Source of the DNA: CAXBID01 sp963815305
GTDB taxonomy: Bacteria > Bacteroidota > Bacteroidia > Flavobacteriales > Flavobacteriaceae
Direction: 5' to 3'
Assembly (NCBI GenBank): GCA_963815305.1
Contig: CAWFFW010000001.1
Location: 186,001-250,000, forward strand
DNA length: 64,000 nt
How positions within the stretch are numbered: the first letter of the stretch is position 1; every line of letters begins with the position of its first letter. Of this stretch, positions 52,794 through 61,528 are shown piece by piece. Below the pieces are notes generated by a model, which worked only from the letters and a program-made list of their open reading frames with translations, was not told the DNA's origin and searched no databases. A program made the translations under genes and the position numbers.

Positions 52794-55667
52794 ATGAATT
52801 TTGAAAACAAATCAAACAGTCAATCATTTTTCAGAAACAATAGGATCATTTTCTCTATTCTATTACTTCTGATACTAGTTTCCTGCGAATCAAAAAACAA
52901 CGGAAATATTAGCATAAATGATAATTGCATATCGATTACAAGTTTAGGCACTGTTTACAATTTTACTTCAGAATTCACCATTATTTACACAGCATCAAAT
53001 CCTAATATTGCTGCACGACAAGCTGACATTCCAGAAGTTAGTTACAACGTGGTTACTTGGGAATCTTACAAAGGAATTCAGGGAGATTTAAAAGAGGTGA
53101 AAAGAAACGCAAACCAAGGTGGAGATGGCTTTGACGATAGAATTTTAGATGCTACCACAAAGAAAAGAACGCCAGTTATTTTTAATGCTGGAGAAAACAT
53201 TGTTATCAAAGCCAATTCCTTAAAACAGGTTGGCGATACAATTCATTTAACTTTTCCAGAAAATGAAAAATTTAGTTTAAAAGCATTTGTTGATGTATTA
53301 GCAAAACCCTTTCCAAAGTTATCATATTCATTTACCCCAAAAATAAAAGGTTATTTTTCAGTAGGTTACACAGGAGCTCCAGCTTTTAAGATTGAAAAAG
53401 CGGAAGAAATATGGCAACCTTTGATTTGGCAAGAAAAAAGATTTCCAGAAAAACCCTTTATGACCTTGGCTTTTAGAACACCCATACCAACAACGTTAGT
53501 CAATGATGGTAAAAATACGATTGGCGTTTTAGCTGCTTCCGAGGAATTCCCATTTAGTCCGCTTCCACTTTTAAACAATAGTAGATTTGGCGTTTTACTT
53601 CGAAATCAAAAAGATGAAGCCCAACCGCAGTTATTTGCTCCGGTTTTAGGTGGAATTAAATCTGAAATGGAAATAGCACAAACCTATGATTTTTCATCCT
53701 ATTTGGTGGTTAATCCTACATCATTAACTAAAACGTATGAACATATTGCCTATACTATTTTTGGCTTTAAAGATTACAGAAAAAATGAAATAGCATCTTT
53801 AAACGATGTATTTGAAAATATTGTTGATTATTCTATGTCAGATAATGGTTGGTATATTGATTCCTTAAAAGGATATGCGTATGCTACTGATGTTCCGGGA
53901 GCAATAAAAAATGTTTCAAGTTTAAATCCGTTAGAGATTGCAATAGTTACCGATAATCAAGAAATGTTTGAAAAACGTGCCTATCCTATGATGGAATATT
54001 TGTTGTCTCGTGAGAAATTTTTATTTACGTTAGATTCTTTACAAAAAATTCAGAATCCGTCTCGTAAAATGGAAGGGCCAGCAGCACCACTTTCAGAATT
54101 AACAACACTTCACAATGCTTTTGGAAAAAAGAATCCTTTTTTACTTGAAATGGCTAAAGCCGAAAAGTTAAAGGTAAAGGCAAGAAATTTAGATTCAAAA
54201 ATGTCTTCTGATAATTGGATGAGTGCCATGTATCTATACAAGGCTTCTGGCGATGCCAATTACCTTGCCCAAGCAAAAAAAATGGCAGATGAGTATATTA
54301 AAAATCGAATTACTGAAAAACCAACTGATTTTACAGATCCTTTATCTGAAGGTGCTTTCTTTTGGACGGGATTAACGCCACGCTGGATTCAATTATTGGA
54401 GCTATATGAAATTACAAAAGAAAAAAAATATTTAGATGCCGCACAATATGGAGCAAGGCATTACACCATGTTTACGTGGATGAGCCCGCAAATTCCTGAT
54501 GAAAAAATTACCGTTAATAAAGATGGAAAAGCGCCAGTGTACTGGTATTTAAAAAAGAAAGGGCATTCGCAAATGTATTATCCTGAAGAAGAAGTTGACG
54601 CTTGGCGATTATCAGAAATTGGATTGACGCCAGAATCTACAGGAACAAGTACAGGTCATCGTGCTATATTTATGGCAAATTGGGCACCTTGGATGTTGCG
54701 AATTGGATATTATGCAGATGATAAATTATTAAAAGATGTGGCAAAATCTGCCATTATTGGTCGTTATAGAAATTTCCCTGGATATCATATAAATACCGAC
54801 AGAACAACAGCTTATGAAAAATTCGATTACCCATATCATAAACATAAAGAATTGAGTGTAAATTCGTTTCATTATAATCATATATTGCCAATGGCATCTA
54901 TGGTTTTAGATTATTTAGTAACGGATGCATTTGTAAAATCTGAAGGTAAAATCGATTTCCCATCAGAATTTATAGAAGGTTATGCGTATTTGCAAAATAA
55001 GTTTTACGGACACGAGCTGGGTACATTTTATGACAACAAAGAGGTGCAACTTTGGATGCCAAAAGATTTGTTAGATATTGAAAATGTAGAATTAAACTAC
55101 GTGTCTGCAAAAAAAGGAACCACTTTATTCATGGCTTTTATGAATCAATCTGCAGCATCTGTTACTTCATCGGTACATTTAAATAGTTTATTAGTAGGCG
55201 ATGTTAGCAAAGCAAAATTAGAAATCATTTACGGTTCAAACAGCAGTGAGATTTCTAATGGTACTTTTGAGGTATCTGTTGAAGGAAATGGAATTACTGC
55301 CATAAAAATTGAAAGTATTTCTCCAACTTCATCTTTTCAAGATGTGATTAATTCTGATACAGAAATTATTGAAAACAGTTATGAAGCAATAGATTTTGGT
55401 AAAGCGAAAGCGATGCTATTTACTATGGGCAAATTACAGAAACAAGCCTATATATATTTAGAGCAAGATGATTCGTTTTTCAAAAATGTTACGTTAAAAT
55501 ATACTGATGATAAGGGAAAATCAAAATCTATTTTAAAAAGCCAATATCCTTTTGAGTTTACGATTCCTTTTGAAGAAGGACAAAAAGGGATGTTATTTGA
55601 ACTTTCTGGAGTTGATTTAAAAGGAAATACAATTAAAAGTGGAGAAATTACTTTGGGAGAAATATGA
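52794..55667 (+). CDS. Large PUL lipoprotein of unrecognised enzyme family
   Basis: A 957-residue lipoprotein (signal near residues 18-35, ILVSCESKN lipobox). I do not recognise the family with confidence. About residues 40-320 look like beta-sandwich sequence; about 330-740 are helical with many aromatics, including MSDNGWYIDSLKGYAYATDV, DNWMSAMYLYKASGDANYL, EGAFFWTGLTPRWIQLLELY and GHRAIFMANWAPWMLRIGYY, a pattern like an (alpha/alpha) toroid; a C-terminal beta region follows. That fold and its place between SusD and glycosidase genes suggest a glycoside hydrolase or polysaccharide lyase. From memory, relatives have been annotated as glycerophosphodiester phosphodiesterases, which the sequence does not support. 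Confidence 0.7.
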   Translation: MNFENKSNSQSFFRNNRIIFSILLLLILVSCESKNNGNISINDNCISITSLGTVYNFTSEFTIIYTASNPNIAARQADIPEVSYNVVTWESYKGIQGDLKEVKRNANQGGDGFDDRILDATTKKRTPVIFNAGENIVIKANSLKQVGDTIHLTFPENEKFSLKAFVDVLAKPFPKLSYSFTPKIKGYFSVGYTGAPAFKIEKAEEIWQPLIWQEKRFPEKPFMTLAFRTPIPTTLVNDGKNTIGVLAASEEFPFSPLPLLNNSRFGVLLRNQKDEAQPQLFAPVLGGIKSEMEIAQTYDFSSYLVVNPTSLTKTYEHIAYTIFGFKDYRKNEIASLNDVFENIVDYSMSDNGWYIDSLKGYAYATDVPGAIKNVSSLNPLEIAIVTDNQEMFEKRAYPMMEYLLSREKFLFTLDSLQKIQNPSRKMEGPAAPLSELTTLHNAFGKKNPFLLEMAKAEKLKVKARNLDSKMSSDNWMSAMYLYKASGDANYLAQAKKMADEYIKNRITEKPTDFTDPLSEGAFFWTGLTPRWIQLLELYEITKEKKYLDAAQYGARHYTMFTWMSPQIPDEKITVNKDGKAPVYWYLKKKGHSQMYYPEEEVDAWRLSEIGLTPESTGTSTGHRAIFMANWAPWMLRIGYYADDKLLKDVAKSAIIGRYRNFPGYHINTDRTTAYEKFDYPYHKHKELSVNSFHYNHILPMASMVLDYLVTDAFVKSEGKIDFPSEFIEGYAYLQNKFYGHELGTFYDNKEVQLWMPKDLLDIENVELNYVSAKKGTTLFMAFMNQSAASVTSSVHLNSLLVGDVSKAKLEIIYGSNSSEISNGTFEVSVEGNGITAIKIESISPTSSFQDVINSDTEIIENSYEAIDFGKAKAMLFTMGKLQKQAYIYLEQDDSFFKNVTLKYTDDKGKSKSILKSQYPFEFTIPFEEGQKGMLFELSGVDLKGNTIKSGEITLGEI

Positions 55668-55714
55668 TATTTGCGCAAAATAACATTAAAATGAATGCTA
55701 TTTAAAATTTTGGA

Positions 55715-57937
55715 ATGAAAATATTTAATAACCCTCAATGGAATAATTCGATTCTTCTTATAGAATTATTTTTTTGTATTTTAATAGTTTCTTCTTGTAA
55801 TATTCCTAGTATCAATAGTCAATTTGTAGTTTTAGATGATGGAGTCCATAAATTGAAGATAAACACCACCAATTTTCAATTAAGTTTTAACGATGAAAAA
55901 GGAAACATCATAGTCCCAAGTGATTCAATTTCTGGTTTGCTTTTTAATGAGAACCCTGTTATAGAAACGAAATTTCAAAAAACAGATAAGAGCAACCTGG
56001 CTTTAGAAGCTAAAACTTCTAACGGAGAAAAAATTGTAATAGAAATCATTTTCCAAAATGGTATTGCAGACATAACAATTATTCCATTAAATGAATTGAA
56101 AAATACTATTTCGCTACAATTTGGAGGTATGCCTGTAGCTCACGGCCTTGGTGATGCAGGTTCCTACGAAGAAAATTTTAATTTAGTTGAGAATACTAAA
56201 CAATCCTATCCTATAATTAATAACGGAGGTACCAATCGGTGGGCGAGTTCATTTGCCATTTTTCCAAAGAATAATTTTGCCGGCGTCAGTTTTGAACACG
56301 GAAATAAGGAAGTGAAAATTAGTAAAAAAGAATATTCGATTCAAATTGCCAAAAAAGGGAAAGCAACGTTTCATTATTTTTTAGGCAAACCCAAACAAAT
56401 TTACAAGAACTATCAAGAAGTTCGAACTATAAATGGGTATGTTGATGTAAAACCAAAATATAGATTATTCGAATTAGGTTGGGAATCTTGGGATGCTTTA
56501 GGATGGAATTCTAATCAACAAACCGTAAAAGATATTCTAACTAAATTTATAGAAAACGACTATCCAATTCGATGGGCGGTTACAGGATCAGGTTTTTGGG
56601 ATACAGGAGGAACGACCACAAGTTTTGGGCGTTGGGGAGCAAAATATCCCAATCCAACTGCCTTTAAAAAATGGATGCATAAAAAAGATATTCATTGGAT
56701 GATTGGTTTGAGAACTAATTTAGTCCCGTCTGGAGGGCCACACTATCCAGTAACAGAAAAACGGAATGGTAACCTTAAAGTTAACTCTTTTTATGGTAAT
56801 CCTTTTACTGATGAAGCTGTTTCTAAAAACATCTTGCTTACAGATGAAAATAATCAGCTTAAGAAATTAACTTCAAGCGTTTTCCCAATTGTTCCCACGT
56901 ATTTAATTGATGGCAATAAATCAGGAGCGGCTAACTGGTTTGCAGAAAAGTACAAACTTTGGAATGTTGACGGTATTAAAGAAGATACTATGATGGATTT
57001 AGGTCAAGAAACATCAATCTTTAACAAACCGATAGCAAAAATTGCAAGAGATGGTGCTTTGGTTATGGCACGTTGTGGTGAGTTTTCTGCGTCAGGTACT
57101 TTGTTAAGAATTAACGATACTAAAATTAAAGACCTCTCCAAGAGAATTCCTATCAATTATTTTCAATATGCCGCATCTGGATTTCCAAATGTATATTCTG
57201 ATGTAGCAGGTGTTAAGAATATGAATAATTTAAAGGATTTAGATACTAATATCAGACAGACGTGGCTTTTAGCGCTTACTTCTGGTTTGGCTGTTGGTGC
57301 TTATCCAGAAAAATGGCCACTTGAAAAACAACAGATATTCAAAAAAGCAATCGATTTTCATTATGCCATAACACCCTATTTGTACAGTGCTGCCATAGAT
57401 GGTTTTAAAACCGGATATCCAACAACATTAACACCATTAAGTATTGCTTTTCCTGAAGATGAGGTAGTTTCTAATATGAATAATTTTGAATGGATGATTG
57501 GAGAATCAATTTTGGCAGTTCCACTTCTTAAAAATTATAAATCAGGAAAAATGGATGTGTATCTTCCAAAAGGAATTTGGTTTGACTGGGAAACAGATGA
57601 ACGTTTTGAAGGTCCAATTCTTTTGAAAGATTATAAAATTCTGCTAAATAAAATACCGTGTTTTGTTGGAGGAAAAGGAATTGTATTACTTCGTGATACC
57701 AAAACAGATAAACTACTTGTTAGGGTTTATCCTGTAAATAAAGAAACAAGTGTGGATTTTTATGCAGAAGACACTGAATTGAAAAGTACGGTTGCTATTT
57801 CCTCTCCGATTACCAAACTAAATACTTTATGGGATACAACGGACAATAAAGAAGTGAAATTCACTAAAAAAGGGAAGTATATGGAGTTTCCTATTCAATT
57901 AGGTCATAATTATGCTATAAAAAAATCAATGGAGTAA
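55715..57937 (+). CDS. Glycoside hydrolase family 31 (alpha-glycosidase-like)
   Basis: A 740-residue lipoprotein (lipobox IVSSCNIPS). The central TIM barrel matches GH31: ELGWESWDALGWNSNQQ near residue 253, WMIGLRTNLVPSGG near 329, the nucleophile region WNVDGIKEDTMMDLG with Asp424, and the acid/base candidate Asp468 in RINDTK following MARCGEF. GH31 enzymes are retaining and act on alpha-linked glucose, xylose, galactose or sulfoquinovose; I cannot tell which. A beta domain precedes and follows the barrel. It lies 15 bases upstream of the GH97 gene and is probably periplasmic or at the inner face of the outer membrane. Confidence 0.85.
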   Translation: MKIFNNPQWNNSILLIELFFCILIVSSCNIPSINSQFVVLDDGVHKLKINTTNFQLSFNDEKGNIIVPSDSISGLLFNENPVIETKFQKTDKSNLALEAKTSNGEKIVIEIIFQNGIADITIIPLNELKNTISLQFGGMPVAHGLGDAGSYEENFNLVENTKQSYPIINNGGTNRWASSFAIFPKNNFAGVSFEHGNKEVKISKKEYSIQIAKKGKATFHYFLGKPKQIYKNYQEVRTINGYVDVKPKYRLFELGWESWDALGWNSNQQTVKDILTKFIENDYPIRWAVTGSGFWDTGGTTTSFGRWGAKYPNPTAFKKWMHKKDIHWMIGLRTNLVPSGGPHYPVTEKRNGNLKVNSFYGNPFTDEAVSKNILLTDENNQLKKLTSSVFPIVPTYLIDGNKSGAANWFAEKYKLWNVDGIKEDTMMDLGQETSIFNKPIAKIARDGALVMARCGEFSASGTLLRINDTKIKDLSKRIPINYFQYAASGFPNVYSDVAGVKNMNNLKDLDTNIRQTWLLALTSGLAVGAYPEKWPLEKQQIFKKAIDFHYAITPYLYSAAIDGFKTGYPTTLTPLSIAFPEDEVVSNMNNFEWMIGESILAVPLLKNYKSGKMDVYLPKGIWFDWETDERFEGPILLKDYKILLNKIPCFVGGKGIVLLRDTKTDKLLVRVYPVNKETSVDFYAEDTELKSTVAISSPITKLNTLWDTTDNKEVKFTKKGKYMEFPIQLGHNYAIKKSME

Positions 57938-57952
57938 CAGACCTTAACTTTT

Positions 57953-59920
57953 ATGAAGAAAATGGACATAAAAATAATATATATTTTAGCAATAACGCTT
58001 TTTGTATCACTAACTAGTTGTTCCAAACATCAAGAAAAAATCGATTTGTCGTTTAATAAAACGGAGATGTCTCTTTTTCAATTAAACGACGGTCAAATGG
58101 CAATTAAAATTATTAAAAACAAAGAGGTTGTTTTAGATACTTCTGCCATAGGAATTGTAATTGATACTAAATTACTTGGTGTAAATGCGTCAATCAAAAA
58201 GTTGCCAAATGATAGTATTCATCAAAATTATGCCCTGCATGGGGTAAAGAGTAAAGTTGAATATAAAGCAGTGCTTAACACATTTCAGATTACCCAAGAA
58301 GATGGTTTTAAATGGCATTTGGAGGTTCAAATGTCTGATGAAGGTGTTGCTTATCGGTATTTAATTCCTAATGATGGAATTAAAAAAGTAAATGAAGAAT
58401 TAACTACTTTTAAATTACCTACTAAAACCAAAGTTTGGTATTTTGAACGTGATAGCAGTTGGAAATTAAAATCTTTTGCTGGTGAATGGCGCTCTGCGGA
58501 TATTGCTGAAATACCAAAAGTATCTAAAATGGGTCCTATTCAGGGCTTAACACTTACCTGCGAATTACCAAATAGAAGTTATGCATTACTAGCAGAAGCT
58601 GCTTTGTACAATTATAGTGGAATGCGATTAAAAGCTATTGGAAACAATTCTTTTAAAGCAAATTTTACAGAAGGTAAAAAAGGGTTTGAAATTAATGGAC
58701 TCATAACAACTCCTTGGCGTTGCATTTTGCTGGCTGATAATTTAAATGATTTGGTGAATAATACGATGGTTGCCTCTTTAAATCCTGCACCAGACAAAAA
58801 ACTTTTTGAGGATACTAGTTGGATTAAACCCGGTAAATCTGTTTGGAGTTGGTGGTCTAATAATGATGTTAATTTTAATACTGAAATGAAAATGGTGGAT
58901 GATGCGGCCGCTTTAAACTTTAAATATGCTATGATTGATGAAGGTTGGGAACTTTGGGAAGGTAATAAATGGGAACGAATAAAAGAAATAGCTACTAAAG
59001 CGAAACAAAATGGTGTGGGTATTTTTGTATGGAAACACTCTAAAGAATTGAATTTACCCGAGAATGATTATCAGGTTATGAGGAGTTTTTTAGACAGTGT
59101 AAAAAATACTGGCGCAGTTGGTCTTAAAGTTGACTTTATGAATGGTCAATCTAAATCAATCATCGCGTTTGACGAAGCACTACTTAAACAGGCTGCTAAA
59201 AGACAATTAATGGTCAACTTTCATGGTTGTCAACAAAGTTCTGGTGAATATAGAACCTACCCAAATGAAGTCGCAAGAGAGGGCGTTAGAGGAATGGAAC
59301 TCAACCACATGAAAGAAGGTCCGTTACCAGCATCTCACAACGCATCCTTGCCTTTTACCAGATTTGCAACAGGTCATGCAGATTATACCCCACTTGGATT
59401 TACAGCACCAGGTGAAACTAGTTGGGCACATCAATTAGGCACATTAGTTTGTTTTTACTCTACTTTTACGTGTATTGCAGAAAATACGCAGTTTATGTTG
59501 AATACTAAAGAAATTAAACCTGCATTAGAATTTATTAAAAATGTACCTGCGGTATGGGATGAGACTTTGGTACTTTCAGAAAGTAAACTAGGAGAATTGG
59601 CAGTTATTGCTAGAAGAAAAGGAACTGATTGGTTTTTAGGAGTGTTAAATGGTGGTAAAGAAAAAGAAATCGTTATTGATTGTAATTTTCTGGCTAACAT
59701 CAATTACAAAACAACAATCTTTACAGACGATATTGTTGCAAAACCAATAAATTTAGAAGGTATAATTAAGAAGGTTAATTTAAAAGGTTACAATACCGTT
59801 ATTCCGTTTAAAAGAGAAGAGCAGAACAGCGCAAAAAATTCTAAAATTACAATTCGATTAGCCGAAAATGGTGGGAGTGCTATCTGGTTTTCATTAAATG
59901 ATAGTCCATTTAAAAATTAA
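57953..59920 (+). CDS. Glycoside hydrolase family 97 (retaining type)
   Basis: A 655-residue lipoprotein (lipobox SLTSCSKHQ). A beta-sandwich N-terminal domain (about 30-290) precedes a TIM barrel with WSWWSNNDVNFNTEMKMVDD near 302, AMIDEGWELWEG near 326 and the nucleophile Asp394 in GLKVDFMNGQS. In GH97 a nucleophilic Asp at this place marks the retaining branch, known to hold alpha-galactosidases, whereas the inverting branch uses Glu residues instead. A later KEGPLPASHNASLPFTRF segment supports the family. I favour alpha-galactosidase activity. It overlaps the upstream region of the next gene. Confidence 0.9.
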   Translation: MKKMDIKIIYILAITLFVSLTSCSKHQEKIDLSFNKTEMSLFQLNDGQMAIKIIKNKEVVLDTSAIGIVIDTKLLGVNASIKKLPNDSIHQNYALHGVKSKVEYKAVLNTFQITQEDGFKWHLEVQMSDEGVAYRYLIPNDGIKKVNEELTTFKLPTKTKVWYFERDSSWKLKSFAGEWRSADIAEIPKVSKMGPIQGLTLTCELPNRSYALLAEAALYNYSGMRLKAIGNNSFKANFTEGKKGFEINGLITTPWRCILLADNLNDLVNNTMVASLNPAPDKKLFEDTSWIKPGKSVWSWWSNNDVNFNTEMKMVDDAAALNFKYAMIDEGWELWEGNKWERIKEIATKAKQNGVGIFVWKHSKELNLPENDYQVMRSFLDSVKNTGAVGLKVDFMNGQSKSIIAFDEALLKQAAKRQLMVNFHGCQQSSGEYRTYPNEVAREGVRGMELNHMKEGPLPASHNASLPFTRFATGHADYTPLGFTAPGETSWAHQLGTLVCFYSTFTCIAENTQFMLNTKEIKPALEFIKNVPAVWDETLVLSESKLGELAVIARRKGTDWFLGVLNGGKEKEIVIDCNFLANINYKTTIFTDDIVAKPINLEGIIKKVNLKGYNTVIPFKREEQNSAKNSKITIRLAENGGSAIWFSLNDSPFKN

Positions 59921-59948
59921 TATTTATAATCATTATAAAAAACATAAA

Positions 59949-61310
59949 ATGAAGTCAACAAGAATATATAAGTCAATCAGCAAGCTCTTATTAATGCAAT
60001 TATTTTTATTGTTTTTATTTGGATGTCAAGAAAAAAAACAAACTTATATTCCATACGAAAACTTACTTGAAAGTCCTGATTTTCAAATTTTGGTAAACGA
60101 TAAAGAGGTTTTTGTGGCAAAGGAAGAATGCTTTGGAGACAGAATCTTTAATACGAGTCAAATTACTGTTGATGGAAAAACAACCATTGAAATTATTAGT
60201 TCAGAAGAAATTAATAATTTCGAAATAAGACCTCGTCATCTTAAGATAAAAGCAGAAAAAATTGGAAATAAACTTAAATTTTCAGTTGATAGTCCACAAA
60301 TGTTACTGATTCATATTAATAATTATGAACCTTTATGCTTATTTCAAACTCCACCAGAAGAAAATAAACCCGAAAAAAATGATTCAAACGTATTGTATTT
60401 CGAAAAAGGTATACATGAAGTCGGATTAATAACACCAAAAAGCGGACAAACAATTTACTTGGAACGAGGAGCGTATATAAAAGGACGCATTTATGGGGAA
60501 GATGTAAACGATGTGACCATTAAAGGAAGAGGTATTATAGATTCTAGAGGCTTTACTAGCAAACCAGAAAAAATTTCTAGCATTGAGTTTAAAAATTCTA
60601 AAAATCTATTAATTGATGGAATCGGACTTCGTGCTGGAGAATGGTGGCAAACTCTTTTTCTACTTTGTGATAACGTAGAAGTTAAGAATATGAATCTAAT
60701 GAGCTTTGGTTTAAATAACGATGGAATTGATATAGATGGTGTTACCAATTTTAAGGCAAGTAACTGTTTTATTGGCTGCGGAGACGATGGTTTTGGTTGG
60801 CATGCGCTAGATGCTGAAAAAAATGGATTAGCTCCAACAAAAAATTGCATCGCAGAAAATTGTGTTATTTACAATACGTATGCAGGCAACGGATTAAGAG
60901 TTGGTGCCTCTATGGAAACCGATGTTTTTGAAGATATTACCTTTAAAAATATAACTGTTTTTGCGCATGCGAATGCGGGTATAAGAAGTGATCATTCAGA
61001 TTGGGCAAAAGTAAAAAATTTAAGATTTGAAGATTTTTATATCGAACAAAATGATAGACCCATAGAAATTAGAATAGAAAAAACAAAATATAGCAACAAT
61101 ACTGGTTTTAGAGACGAAAGAGGTCATATTGATGGACTCTACTTTAAAAATGTATTTACATCAGGTGGTAAAATTATTTTAGAAGGTTTTGATTCAGAAC
61201 ATCTTATTAAAAACGTTGTGTTCAATAATGTAAAAGTTGGTGATTCCGTTATTCTAAATAAAAATGCAATAACAACAAATTCCTTTGTAGAAAATATAGT
61301 TTTTAAATAA
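59949..61310 (+). CDS. Right-handed beta-helix protein, GH28-like
   Basis: About 453 residues. I chose the ATG at 59949 (MKSTRIYK), which starts a signal with lipobox FLFGCQEKK; the frame is open upstream to 59898. A beta-sandwich region (about 25-135) is followed by a parallel beta-helix (about 145-450). Active-site-like motifs are NNDGIDIDG, GCGDDGFGWH and GNGLRVGAS, in positions like NTD, DD, GHG in GH28, but the canonical GHG and RIK are not present. It may be a polygalacturonase-like or other beta-helix glycosidase. The substrate is unknown. Confidence 0.78.
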   Translation: MKSTRIYKSISKLLLMQLFLLFLFGCQEKKQTYIPYENLLESPDFQILVNDKEVFVAKEECFGDRIFNTSQITVDGKTTIEIISSEEINNFEIRPRHLKIKAEKIGNKLKFSVDSPQMLLIHINNYEPLCLFQTPPEENKPEKNDSNVLYFEKGIHEVGLITPKSGQTIYLERGAYIKGRIYGEDVNDVTIKGRGIIDSRGFTSKPEKISSIEFKNSKNLLIDGIGLRAGEWWQTLFLLCDNVEVKNMNLMSFGLNNDGIDIDGVTNFKASNCFIGCGDDGFGWHALDAEKNGLAPTKNCIAENCVIYNTYAGNGLRVGASMETDVFEDITFKNITVFAHANAGIRSDHSDWAKVKNLRFEDFYIEQNDRPIEIRIEKTKYSNNTGFRDERGHIDGLYFKNVFTSGGKIILEGFDSEHLIKNVVFNNVKVGDSVILNKNAITTNSFVENIVFK

Positions 61311-61528
61311 TTAGGTGCAATTTTTAGTTTGTTTAACGTAATCAATAAACTAAAACCATTGTATGAGCTAGGTTAAAAATTTATGTATTTTAATCTTTGA
61401 TTCAAACAAAATGGAGTGTTTATAAACTCGTAAATAATTGAATAATTAAAAAGATAAATATTTAATAACGTGTTTCTTTGAGTTCAGCGCAACAGGAATT
61501 ACTAAATAAGACTGACCAAAATAAACTT

